The position numbers and the translations under genes were made by a program. Below, piece after piece: positions 55,281 to 64,000 of a DNA stretch of 64,000 bases; positions within the stretch are counted from its first letter, which is position 1; each line of letters begins with the position of its first letter. This DNA is from Lepidurus packardi (Eukaryota; Arthropoda; Branchiopoda; Notostraca; Triopsidae): NCBI GenBank assembly GCA_023053545.1, contig JAKZAN010000004.1, positions 2,108,001 through 2,172,000 of the forward strand. The letters are read 5' to 3'. Below the pieces are notes generated by a model that saw only the letters and a list, made by a program, of their open reading frames with translations, did not search any database and was not told the origin of the DNA.

Positions 55281-55323
55281 GGTAGCGTTTTCGACCATTA
55301 ACCGGTTAAAATTTTTAACAGTG
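55281..55323 (-). repeat. CACTA right terminal inverted repeat
   Basis: Ends ...TTTTTAACAGTG on the plus strand, the inverse of the left end. The following CG repeats the two bases before the left end. Confidence 0.8.
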
Positions 55324-55325
55324 CG

Positions 55326-56767
55326 TGACAGATTTTTTTTAAATGCTGAAGGACTCCAACGATACAAATGGCCTTACTGAAGCAGTTTGTGCCGATTCGC
55401 AAGCTCCACAGTTGCAGGCTGAGGTGAGAGCTTTAGGTCTTGTTTATTACGCGTTTACTCATCCCTTGGAGAAAGACATGAATCAGGCCAAGCATATAGC
55501 CTACATGTCCAAGACGTACTCGTCTTGGCGAAATCAGCTTGCCCAATGGGACGAAGACCCTCAGCTTTTGATTCAAGGTTTACAAAACGAGCAAGGTGAC
55601 CCAATTTTAAAAGCTCTCGTGGATGATGACGCACTACTCGATGCCTTGACGCTTGAAAGTCTCGAGGTAGTGATAGCTAGAATCCTTGCAAAGTTTGATA
55701 CTTTATTGAAGGATCATTTGGAAGGGGGTAAGCATGCGGATATTTCTGCCGATGTACAGCTCATGACCCAGACCTCGTCTGTCCCAATCACGAATGTCGG
55801 TGTTGAGAGGGTATTTGGTCAGTTGGACTACTGGCTCAAATCAAAGCCCAGTGCTCTAACTCAACTTCATGAAAACATAGTCTGTTATGCCGAAAACGGT
55901 ACTGCGAAATGGTATAATCAGCAGCCGAAGGGAAGGCAGGCCGATTCGTTGGAGTTAGCCGTACAGAGTCTGAGTGGTCAGAAGAGCGACCGTGATAAAA
56001 AAAATAAGGCTCTATTGCAGAAACGACAAGAGAAACTTCAAGAGCGAATTGCACAGCATGCGAGTAAATACCGACGTGGAGAAGCTAGCAAAGACGAGTT
56101 AGCTCAGGCTATTGGCAAAATTGGTGGACTGTGGACCACAGAAGCCATGGTCGAGGTCGAACTCGGCAAGTTGCTGCGGGAAGTTGAGAAGCTCGCAGCC
56201 TTGCATACCCAGATGATGTATCGCAAGAAATGTTTGGTGGAAAGTAGCAAGGGGGGTTTATTGAATGTAACCAATGGCAAGAAAAAAAAAACCTTGGATG
56301 TTCTTTCTGCCAACCTTAAAAAATTCCTGGCGGATAACGTCGGATTCAATCAAGGATCCCACGCTGATGCCAGTGGTAATCTTTCGTACGCTTTTATCGA
56401 CCGTGCTTCTCTTCAGGCCATTAAGATGAACAAAGCCGGGAAACCAGATCCAAGTAGTAGCGAAGAAGCATCCACTTCTAGTCGCGTACTGGCTGATCTC
56501 CAGCTTGTTGGCAAAAGAGTGAAACACCAGTTTATGGAGAAAACACGGGAATTGAAGTGGTACGACGGCATCGCGAGTTCGTATGATGGAGATAGTGCTA
56601 CGCACTATATGCTCTATAATGGCGACAATAGTCTTTACCCTTACAAAAACTTGGTCTGCAACGACATGGCGAAGGGTAATCTTATTATTGTGACACCCGC
56701 GCCTGCTTTCTTTTGCAATCGCAGAATCAGCCACCTACTTTTTGACGACGCAGATGTTCCAGTTTGA
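55326..56767 (+). CDS. Transposase-like gene, C-terminal half
   Basis: Frame 55343-56767, MLKDSNDTNGLTEAVCADSQ onward, continues the gene that stops at 42444. It carries VRALGLVYYAFTHPLEKDM, SSVPITNVGVERVFGQLDYW (the SVP-TN-ERxF-LD block of this family), a lysine-rich coiled coil (QKRQEKLQERIAQHASKYRR), GGLWTTEAMVEVELGKLL and a chromo-like tail (ELKWYDGIASSYDGDSATHY). Placing it after 42444 with one CG keeps the frame, except for a TAA formed at the T8 run (55340-55342) right at the join. A further segment at 56788-56962 (MDTVNGEHTRFYVKYI) and the repeats after it may be its last exons. Plain DNA-transposon type gene. Confidence 0.65.
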
Positions 56768-56976
56768 ACCCCTGCACTTGTCTTAGGTATGGACACCGTG
56801 AACGGTGAACATACCCGTTTCTATGTTAAGTATATTCAAGATGCTTTTCGCGATGAACAAGACATTGTCAATGATCCTAGGTTTTCTGATTACCTGGACC
56901 ATAAAATTCATACCCAGCCCCTCATTGAACTTTACAAAAATGACAAAATTAGACTGCATTAACTCTTCTTTCTTTA

Positions 56977-57361
56977 TAGCCTTCCTGTTATTGAACAGCG
57001 AATTGGTGGCCGTTTTTGCTCCGTACTTTTCAAGTGTACCCTTCCTGTTATTAAACAGCGAATTGATGGCCGTTTTTGCTCCGTACTTTTCAAGTGTACC
57101 CTTCCTGTTATTAAACAGCGAATTGATGGCCGTTTTTGCTCCGTACTTTTCAAGTGTACCCTTCCTGTTATTAAACAGCGAATTGATGGCCGTTTTTGCT
57201 CCGTACTTTCAAGTACTGTAGCCTTCCTGTTATTAAACAGCAAGAGCAGAGCTTTCTGAGAGCGCGCAACGCCTTTTGCAGTGATCTGGACCCGGCTATG
57301 GGTACCCTTAGTGACTTGACCAATAGCGACGTCGATGACGAAAACCCAACTCCATCGCCCC
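56977..57361 (+). repeat. 60-bp in-frame tandem repeats and gene 3' end
   Basis: Four 60-bp units (from about 56980, 57040, 57100 and 57160) and a partial fifth share CTTCCTGTTATTAAACAGCG. The acceptor TTCTTTCTTTATAG precedes the first. In the likely coding frame each unit gives LPVIKQRIDGRFCSVLFKCT. The frame can then run on, after another TAG acceptor-like site, through FLRARNAFCSDLDPAMGTLS and an acidic tail to a stop at 57361. The exact 60-bp period keeps any frame open. AATAATAATAAAAAAT at 57504 may end the transcript. Confidence 0.8.
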
Positions 57362-58370
57362 ATCTATTATAGTACGATCCCGCGCCCTACTTCGTATTTT
57401 TTTCCATTTCCTAAATTTGTAATGTTTTAATTTTGTCAATTTTGCCGTTTCTTTTGTAAATTCCTGTGACGTGCGCTTATGTAAATTACTTTAATATAAA
57501 AAAGTAATAATAATAAAAAATATCATATGAAAAAGATCTTTGACGATGATTTTTTTTTTATTTTGGTTATATAATTTTTGCTAGATGCTGTAACATGCCG
57601 TGTTCTGGATCGGATCTGTAAATTTTCCGAAAAAAATCAATCAAATCACTGCCAATTTAGACTCAACGCCGATCATATCAATAATGGCCTATTGATGTGA
57701 TGTGATATATTTTTTTAAAAAAGATCTAGAACACTGGTAACAAACATCTGTTCGCGACAACTGCACCAAACTGAAACCGAGTTCGCGGTTCGAGAATGCG
57801 GGTTCTAAACACACCATGTTTAAGACAGTTGAAGCTGTAAGTAAATAAAGCATAATAGTAATATTTATACGTACTAGTGAAGTGGTTTATTAGTTCACAG
57901 GCACATACAGGTACAGGTATAAAGTACATTAGAACACACCGCTTGTTCTTTAACCAATTTGCGACAAATTAAGTGGATTAGAGCGAACAGGGACGGGAAA
58001 GAGTAGCAGGGGGTGGTAAAACTGGGTGGAGTGGGGTTGCTCAGGGAATAGCTTGCTAGCACAGCCAACTCTAACCTCGACGACTTCTGCGTTTTCTTTT
58101 AACATAGGAAATGCGGACGTTTTTCCCCATCAAAAATGACCATATAAAGTGCTTTATCTCAAAAACTATCTGTCCGATTTTCTTAGATTTTCCACCATAA
58201 ATCTTACAAAAAAATCAAGGATTTTTTGAGACCATTTTCATGCCTGTCAGACAATTTTGAAAAATTCGAACGGCCTCCCTAAAACAATACTACATCCTAA
58301 TAGATTTGCATGACAATACCAAGTCTTACTTTAGTTTCAAATATTTATTCTTTTCTGTTTTCGTTCTCAG
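57362..58370. other. Intergenic or intron, no gene recognised
   Basis: AT-rich DNA with ATATTTTTTTAAAAAAG near 57710. A pyrimidine tract and TTCTCAG at 58370 give an acceptor for the BED-finger exon that starts at 58371. Otherwise nothing is recognised. Confidence 0.45.
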
Positions 58371-58903
58371 ATGTCCAGACAAGGGGGTAATACCTAGGCT
58401 AGACGGGACGCTAATTATCATTAACTTTTAATGTTGATCAAGTCGTCCCAGAACGGGGAATAGTTGTTGAGTGTCCAGACGACAAACTGAAAGGTCACTT
58501 TCATTGAGCGCAATCCTATGCTTAAGGCTACACCTTCACATATTTTACCTTCACATAAACACTTTTCTGTCAAAAAGTATTTTTCATGACGCTTTCCTAT
58601 CAGAAAGTATTTTGAACCGTAAACGATGGACGTGTTTCCGCTTACACCTTTAAGTGAAGTTGTTTTTCCAAGTTTTCTTGGAGAAACTTTAATTCTAGTC
58701 CAGCTGCTTATCTTGCGCAAAAGATTAGCGAGAAATAGGAGAGACAAGCAATTAAAAGCTATACTTTCATTAATAAGCAGTCTCCTGATTTGTAAAGGTA
58801 AAGAGATAAGTAGTACATTCAGAAAAATAGTTTGTTATAACCATCTTTCCTAGTACCTAGGCCACAATCGTTCGTTCCTTCTGGAGAGTGGTGGCTCAAG
58901 ATT

Positions 58904-59922
58904 GTGCCAACAATGTCAGAAGTTACATTCCGACAAAATTTCCGTACCTCAAGAGCCTTATTTACGTACCTTTGCGACCGGCTACGCCCTGTACTGAAAA
59001 AAAAATACAACGATTATGAGAAGACCTATTCCGGTTATAAAGAGAGTAGCTGTTGCTGTTTTTTCGCTTGCATCAGCAGCAGAACTACGCGTTGTCGGAC
59101 ATCTTTTCGGAATTGGAAGAAGTACTGTACCCTACATACTTTACGAATTTTGTCACGCTGTCGTCGACGTGTTCATGCCCGAATTTATCAAATTACCCGA
59201 GAGCGAAAGGGAATATGACATTTTAGCCAATGATTTCTCAGCGATGTGGAATTACCCACTTGCAATTGGTGCAATCGATGCCTGCCATATCCCGATTTGT
59301 CCTCCTAAGGAAGAAGCTGTTGATTACTACAATTATAAAGGCTTCTATAGCGTAATTCTATTCGCAATGTGTGACGCGAAATATAGGTTTTCCTATATAA
59401 ACGTTGGGTCTCCAGGGCGGAACAACGACAGCTACATTTTCAAAAATTCACGTTTCTACGAGAAGGTGTTGGCCCTTGAGCGTTTGAGTTCTTCCATGTA
59501 TGTTAGCGATGTACGAGTACCAACTCACATTTCAGGAGACAGAGCTTTCCAACTGTTGCCAACGCTAATGAAGCCATATCCTGATACAACCAGGTTATCC
59601 GAGGAGCAAAAACATTTTAATTTTTTTAATTAAGTCTCGCGCTCGACGGGTAATTGAAAATGCTTTTGGAAGACTAAAGATGCGCTGGCGAATTACTTAT
59701 AAACGAATGGAGTTTCCTATTAGTAAAATTAACCTCATTACCAAAGCTTGTTGTACCCTTCACAATATGTGCGAAAAATTTGGCGTGCCCGCAGAAGATT
59801 GCGATGCTGAGTTTAGCGAGCAAACAAGGCCCAATACCTTTCGTAACGAAGCAACAATAAGAGCAGAGCAAGTTCGTTTCGCAATGGTGGAATTTTTTAA
59901 TGACAACCCAATTCACCTATAA
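58904..59922 (+). pseudogene. Harbinger transposase
   Basis: Recognisable order: MSEVTFRQNFRTSRALFTYL; RRPIPVIKRVAVAVFSLASA; GIGRSTVPYILYEFCHAVV; the first catalytic block AIGAIDACHIPICPP; DYYNYKGFYSVILFAMCDAK; NVGSPGRNNDSYIFKNS; SGDRAFQLLPTLMKPYPDTT (second Asp); RRVIENAFGRLKMRWRITYK (Glu). The three parts lie in different frames: one shift near the A-run at about 59000 and one at the T-run near 59625. Otherwise all catalytic blocks are present, about 340 residues. Residues upstream of 58904 (SGEWWLKIV) may belong to the N-terminus. Confidence 0.88.
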
Positions 59923-59952
59923 AACCCAAGAAGAACCAAGAAACCCTTAAGA

Positions 59953-60935
59953 ACCTGGGGATGGTGGCGGTGGTACTACATTTGAATCGCTTTGCCGTAA
60001 ATTGTAAGGAAAGGGATATGGCATACTTTGCAATTGAGAACCAATAACAGAATAACTTGAAGGAAAAGGGAGAGAGGAATAAACGTGGTCAGGGCGAGTA
60101 TTGTCTATAGACGCTACAATTTTACGTTTCAAAGCCAAATCTTCTTCCATTTTTTTTTCAATATTCTGAACTAAGCTTAGAATTGCCTGGTCAACTTTAT
60201 CAGAAGCTGTTTTATCGCTGTTTTCAATTAGCTTCTCAACGGAAGAAAGGCACCTGGCAACAGAGGTCTGGGTCGAAGCACGTTGATTTCTTCTTTGGTT
60301 TGAGGTTCTAGAAGGTCCAGGCTCCACAGCTTTACCTCTGTCACGGCGTCGACACCCACCAATGGCAGACTCCAATAGTCGTTCGTGTTCCTCATCTCTG
60401 CGGACTTCGACGCTCTCTTCAACATCAATATCTATATCCGAATCTGAAACGGATACTTGCAAACTAGGCAGGGTAGACTGTGAGGACTGTGTGGTAGACT
60501 CTTCCGGACCATGAACAATCGAGCCCTCTACCCTTGAAACGTCGTTACATGGACTTCGGCCAATAATGCTGTTAACGGCATCGTACCACTTCCATGAGCT
60601 TGGAAAAGAACCTGTAGAGGTACATTTTACTTTGTTCTTTCTGGCGAATGACAAAAGAAAGTTCAAATTAGTTCACGGTTCGTTCACAATGGAAGAAAAT
60701 ATGATTACCTGTACGTTTGTGTCAGATTGTTCAACTTCACTGATATCTCATCAACCGTACGGACTACACCAACACCTTCCAAAGACCGTCTCATGGACTC
60801 AAAAATAGGCTTATTGCGTTTTGCACGGCGCAGATCCTCGTAACTCTCTTGCCAAATGTTTAACAAAGCTGACAACTCAGAATCAACCCAATTGGATGAG
60901 CGTTTTCTTTCTTTTAAAGAATCTTGAGAAGCCAT
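59953..60935 (-). CDS. Harbinger Myb/SANT-like partner protein
   Basis: Exon 1 starts MASQDSLKERKRSSNWVDSE at 60935 and holds the trihelix (NWVDSELSALLNIW, VGVVRTVDEISVKLNNLTQT); it ends at about 60710 with YR before GTAATC. Exon 2, from about 60650, reads NKVKCTSTGSFPSSWKWYDA (end of the Myb-like fold), then an acidic S-rich linker and a coiled-coil tail (VDQAILSLVQNIEKKMEEDL), ending PPPPSPGS. In Harbinger elements this protein binds the ends and brings the transposase into the nucleus. Its stop at about 59953 lies 30 bp from the end of the transposase gene, tail to tail. Confidence 0.85.
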
Positions 60936-62185
60936 GGTGCTCGACTACTGTGAGCCATAGGCTAAACACCATGCTATATGTAGTACTTTCTACTCTTTTA
61001 TATGCAGGCAATAAGTGTCGAGAGGGATCCCTTATATCCGAGTCCGAGTAGCACTTTTACTATATTTTAAGGAGAAAAAAATATGGAAGTGAAAGGGGAT
61101 CCTTTCTTTCAGATCCGTGTTGTTCGTTTCCGGAAAGTAGACTTTTTCCGAAGCGAAGAAATGTGTTTTACCAAGCTCAAATCTTTCCAATGCTTTATTA
61201 GTGTTAACCTTCACATAATTAAACACATTATCGACAGAAAGTCCATTCGAACGACAAAAAAATGACGTTTTCACGTATGGCCGATGATTTTTTTTCACAA
61301 CATTATTTGCGTGCATTCGCGAGCAGTTAAGACCTACACTAGAAAAGAGACTGATTCCGGTTTTTATTCGTATTGGTTCTTTTGTATATTTATATGAGAA
61401 AAACGTTTTATGAAGCTAAGAAATGCTATTTTGTCATCCTAGTCCTAACTTAATCAGGTAAGTTGTCTAGACGGGGCTTTAATTAGGCATTAGCTAATGT
61501 TGGGTCATAGTTAATGAACTTGTGCCAACTTCATTAAATCAGAACCTTCATTAACAGTTGATTATCATTAGCGTTAATGTTGTTGTTTCTAGACGACTCA
61601 CTTAAACATGTTAAACTCAGGTAGTCGGAGTTGATTATCATTAAATCGTCCCGTCTAGCCTAGGTATAAGAAGCCTACCAAACAGGCTAAGAGGAAAAAT
61701 CCTGAAGATGTGTCACCTCCAGTTATCCATCTCGATCGCGATGAAGAAGAAGACGCAGACGAAGAAGATCTGAGTGACGAACTACTTCCTGAAACCGTAC
61801 CAGTTGATGCTCTTGCGAGGAAACATTGGCGACGATGGAGAAACGTTTTCTCGAAGACTGGCGCACGAACGGAAAGAAGATTTTCGCTAAGTGCAAAATA
61901 TGCACGAACAAGCGTTATTTCTCCGCTGACCGTAGTTCGCAAACCAACATGAGTCGCCACGCGAAAAGGAAACACGCTGAAATGTTCGAAAAATGCGAGG
62001 CGGATGATAATGGTGGTTCGATTTTTTCGAATCAAATGCTTAAGCAGGTATAGGTAAATAACCTAGTTATATATTCTAATATGTCACTTGCTTTATAATA
62101 GTTTTGCCAAACCAAGAGGGATGCCAGCAGCTAAGCGTGCAGCAATTGACCGCCGTCTTGTCAAGCTGATCGTAGATGTCAAGCT

Positions 62186-62745
62186 GAAAGTACAACGCAG
62201 AGAAGAACACCCTCTTCATGTATATACAGCACGCGGACTATGTCAAAGATGACGAGAAAGTGCGTTCTTGCTCACCTCAATAACGGAGGCAGTGAAGCAT
62301 GTCGTGCGTTCGCGTCCTGATTTGGACACAACCATATTCTGGCACGCCAACATACGTCTCCGCGACTGCGAAAAGGTCCGAATTTGTCCGAAAAAAACAC
62401 ACAAGTCAGAAACCACCAATAACATTAAAAACCCTGATTCATTCTTACTACAACACCTAGTAATAGCCGACTTCGACGTTAAATGCTTCGACGAAAAGAA
62501 TAACTGGAATTTTTTAGCAGCAGCTGAGACACCTCGTGTCAAGACACGAACACACTCGAGTAAAACAACCTTTGAAGAATCCAGACAAACTCAACAAAAG
62601 TACAAAGCAGAGAAGAACACCCTCTTCATGTATACACAGCAGGCGGACTATGTCAAAGATGACGAGAAAGTGCGTTCTTGCTCACCTCAATGACGGAGGC
62701 AGTGAAGCATGTCGTGCGTTCACGTTCTGATTTGGACACGAACGC
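62186..62745 (+). repeat. Repeat D array (plus orientation)
   Basis: The sequence from GTACAACGCAGAGAAGAAC to GTTCTGATTTGGACACGAAC repeats, in inverse orientation, the long unit of the array at 19080-19520. Anchors CACCCTCTTCATGTAT at 62207 and 62617 give a period of about 410 bp. It reads HVVRSRPDLDT, THKSETTNNIKNPDS, KTTFEESRQTQQKYKAEKNT and VKDDEKVRSCSPQ. It separates the BED-gene remnant from the DUF6729-like gene. Confidence 0.85.
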
Positions 62746-63990
62746 GACTATTTGGACACCAGCGACTGTTACCAAACCCACTACGCCGGAGTCCCAGCCT
62801 CTGCGCGCAGAAACGCTTGTCGCCCAGGAACCACCTGCTGCTGCCCATCCTACGCAGGAGCAACTGATCGATGTTACCCCATTGTCCTCCGTTTTTGACG
62901 TTGGCACAACTTTGACGTACGTTGGCACTTGCGTATTCTTTTATTACTATTATTATTACCAAGAGTTTAAAAGATAAGCTTCACTAAAAGCCCTGGCATT
63001 CCAGTTTCTTTGTACCGATGGTGACCCCCAGCATTGCCAAGCCCGTTCAGACTCCAGCTTCAGAGCCAGTACTTCCTGGCGCTGACCTTGTGGAGCTGAA
63101 AGCTTCGATAGAGTGCACCGCGACTGCTGCAATATTCAGCCAAGTTCCTGAGGTAGATTATTTATTTTTCCGTTGCTATTTTAAGAAAGAGAGGGGAGGA
63201 TGAAATGTAAAACAAATTTCTCTCTAGAACAGAAGCGTTGATTCATTATTTTTATTAATATTTTTGTTTAGGCTGGGCAAGCAACGAAAGTGGCTGCGAG
63301 TGCTCGCCTTCACGAAGGGTGGCAAAAGACGATCTTGCCAGCAGACCAGGCTTAGCTCAGCGCTTTTTGACAGCAATAGTACCCTGAAGGCCTCCCTTAT
63401 TACGAATTGGTGGAATCCACCCCCGCCACTAGTTCCAGGGCCCAGTACAGCGCCGCCCAATCGTGACGCGTATTTTCTTCGTCGGCTTTTCCTGTGGATG
63501 CTAAGAAGAATGCGGGCTGTGGACTTTTCGCGTCCCAAATGCGGAGTCGGCAGGAAGCTCACGTCCATGGGGCTGTACCCCCGGGTACGTGCTGTCCTTG
63601 ATTTCAAGGACAGCTACTACCTAGCTTGCGAGTACATGGAATGCCCCAACTGCAAAGTTAGCTTCATTGCGTACATCAACGCATACTAGCGCAGCTACCT
63701 GACGGACTTGCAGCTCGCTTCCCCGCCATCCTGACCTACAGGTACGCATGCGACATTGGCATTATTGGGATGGCCAGGTCTCGCGGGTGGCACTGATGCA
63801 GGAAGCGTACGAGACAGGGATGACTCCCCGACGGGTGCTGTCTTCTTCTTACAAGATGGCTGGAGTCGCGCGGCGGCTAATTCGTATGGCCGCGACATAT
63901 GTATTTATTTGCATTGTTTTCCCCCTTTTTTTTCTTCTCTTCCCCCCGGTGACCGAGAACATCATGCCCCAGCTTCCAGCTTTCCGGATT
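62746..63990 (+). pseudogene. DUF6729-like transposon-associated gene, partial
   Basis: Exon-like segments: ATIWTPATVTKPTTPESQPL to about 62917 (donor GTACGT); MVTPSIAKPVQTPASEPVLP to about 63151 (donor GTAGAT); then, after TTTGTTTAG, AGQATKVAASARLHEGWQK. A further open frame gives FLRRLFLWMLRRMRAVDFSR, LTSMGLYPRVRAVLDFKDSY, YLACEYMECPNCKVSFIAYI, and in a shifted frame ARFPAILTYRYACDIGII. The block LFLWM-R-MR-VDF...LTS-GLY-RVR-VLD...YYLA-EY--C..C is the DUF6729 signature known from repeated genes of invertebrates and fish. Several frame changes occur. The window edge cuts the gene. Confidence 0.5.
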
Positions 63991-64000
63991 TCTAATGTTC

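Larger units (their letters stand above)
42445..55323. mobile_element. CACTA/EnSpm-like composite element with two genes
   Basis: The left end CACTGTTAAAAAGG and the inverted right end CACTGTTAAAAATT match perfectly for 12 bp and further for about 43 bp with changes, both reaching GCTACC. The dinucleotide CG lies on each side (42443-42444 and 55324-55325). Subterminal regions are full of GGTA/TACC words, as in CACTA elements. Inside: a transposase gene on the minus strand, a SAMD3-like gene on the plus strand, one hAT insertion and one LTR insertion. Without those the element is about 6.6 kb. It splits an older transposase-like gene. Confidence 0.75.
58391..61666. mobile_element. Complete-looking PIF/Harbinger element
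   Basis: 3,276 bp, flanked by TAA on both sides (58388-58390 and 61667-61669), the usual Harbinger target duplication. Ends TACCTAGGCTAGACGGGACG and its inverse match perfectly over 20 bp. It carries the two genes expected of the superfamily in convergent orientation: transposase (+) and a Myb/SANT-like protein (-). It lies six codons into the BED-finger gene. Confidence 0.93.
58371..62053 (+). pseudogene. BED-finger (hAT-like) gene split by Harbinger
   Basis: After the acceptor TCGTTCTCAG, codons MSRQGGKKPTKQAKRKNPED begin at 58371 and are interrupted after GGGGGTAA by the Harbinger, then continue at 61670 (one TAA copy kept, frame kept). An acidic segment (DRDEEEDADEEDLSDELLPE) follows. 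A BED-type finger then lies in another frame: KIFAKCKICTNKRYF and QTNMSRHAKRKH, ending at a donor-like GGTAT near 62048. A further piece at 62100-62185 (AAIDRRLVKLIVD) fits the hAT core start. It then runs into repeat D. One frame change lies between acidic and BED parts. Catalytic region absent. Confidence 0.6.

Noticed and set aside
56805-57221. Hydrophobic FLLLNSELMAVFAPYFSSVP repeat protein
   Set aside because: It is an alternative frame of the 60-bp tandem repeat. The frame after the splice acceptor gives LPVIKQRIDGRF repeats and runs into a plausible C-terminus, so the hydrophobic frame is probably a shadow.
56977-57240. CRISPR-like regular repeats
   Set aside because: Units are contiguous with no unique spacers and the context is a eukaryotic coding end.

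Overview
The window looks like repeat-rich nuclear DNA of an arthropod, possibly a crustacean with compact genes. Spliced genes use GT-AG introns mostly 50-130 bp long. Host-like genes include a dynein-2 intermediate chain (DYNC2I2/WDR34 type), a probable PRC1-like microtubule bundler, a THAP protein and a BTB/FLYWCH gene of the lola/mod(mdg4) style. TTAGGT-like runs recur near 14.9, 25.86 and 25.98 kb. The species itself cannot be named from the sequence. No tRNA, rRNA or CRISPR array was recognised.

Layout: 1-4.7 kb holds a broken SWIM-finger gene between two copies of an L1/Tx1-type LINE. The second copy has an intact ORF1 and an ORF2 endonuclease. 4.7-9.8 kb is the 5' half of a Helitron on the minus strand, with one open frame of about 1,500 codons. 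10-13 kb is dispersed repeat and featureless DNA. 13.2-18.4 kb is a host gene island: an unknown gene with an internal duplication, then DYNC2I2 (-) head-to-head with a PRC1-like gene (+), then an unknown coiled-coil gene with a duplicated exon. 18.4-26.4 kb is transposon debris: a tandem array, a LINE RNase H, a Tc1 fragment, a gypsy pol fossil, a retroposon tail and a pogo-like MITE. 27-31.4 kb has two unrecognised gene remnants and an intact three-exon THAP gene. 31.5-37.3 kb is a BTB-FLYWCH gene whose first intron holds a young LTR element. 37.3-40.4 kb has unknown exons, tandem duplications and three strong hairpins.

40.4-57.4 kb is the most striking part, a Russian-doll stack. A transposase-like gene of an unnamed DDE-type family (N half 40,428-42,444, C half from 55,326) is split by a CACTA/EnSpm-like element (42,445-55,323, termini CACTGTTAAAAA, 2-bp CG duplication). 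That element carries two complete genes in head-to-head arrangement: a C2H2-finger transposase (848 codons after removing an insertion) and an eight-exon gene for a 518-aa SAMD3-like protein. A hAT element with an 8-bp target duplication sits inside the transposase exon. A very young LTR element with a 4-bp duplication sits in the shared intergenic region. Removing both leaves an element of about 6.6 kb. A CACTA-type transposon with a second conserved cargo or partner gene is the best candidate for an undescribed system here.

58.4-61.7 kb is a complete-looking PIF/Harbinger element (transposase plus Myb-like partner) inserted just after the start of a BED-finger hAT-like gene. 62.2-62.7 kb repeats, in inverse orientation, the array seen at 19-20 kb. 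The window ends in a spliced gene of the DUF6729-like, transposon-associated type.
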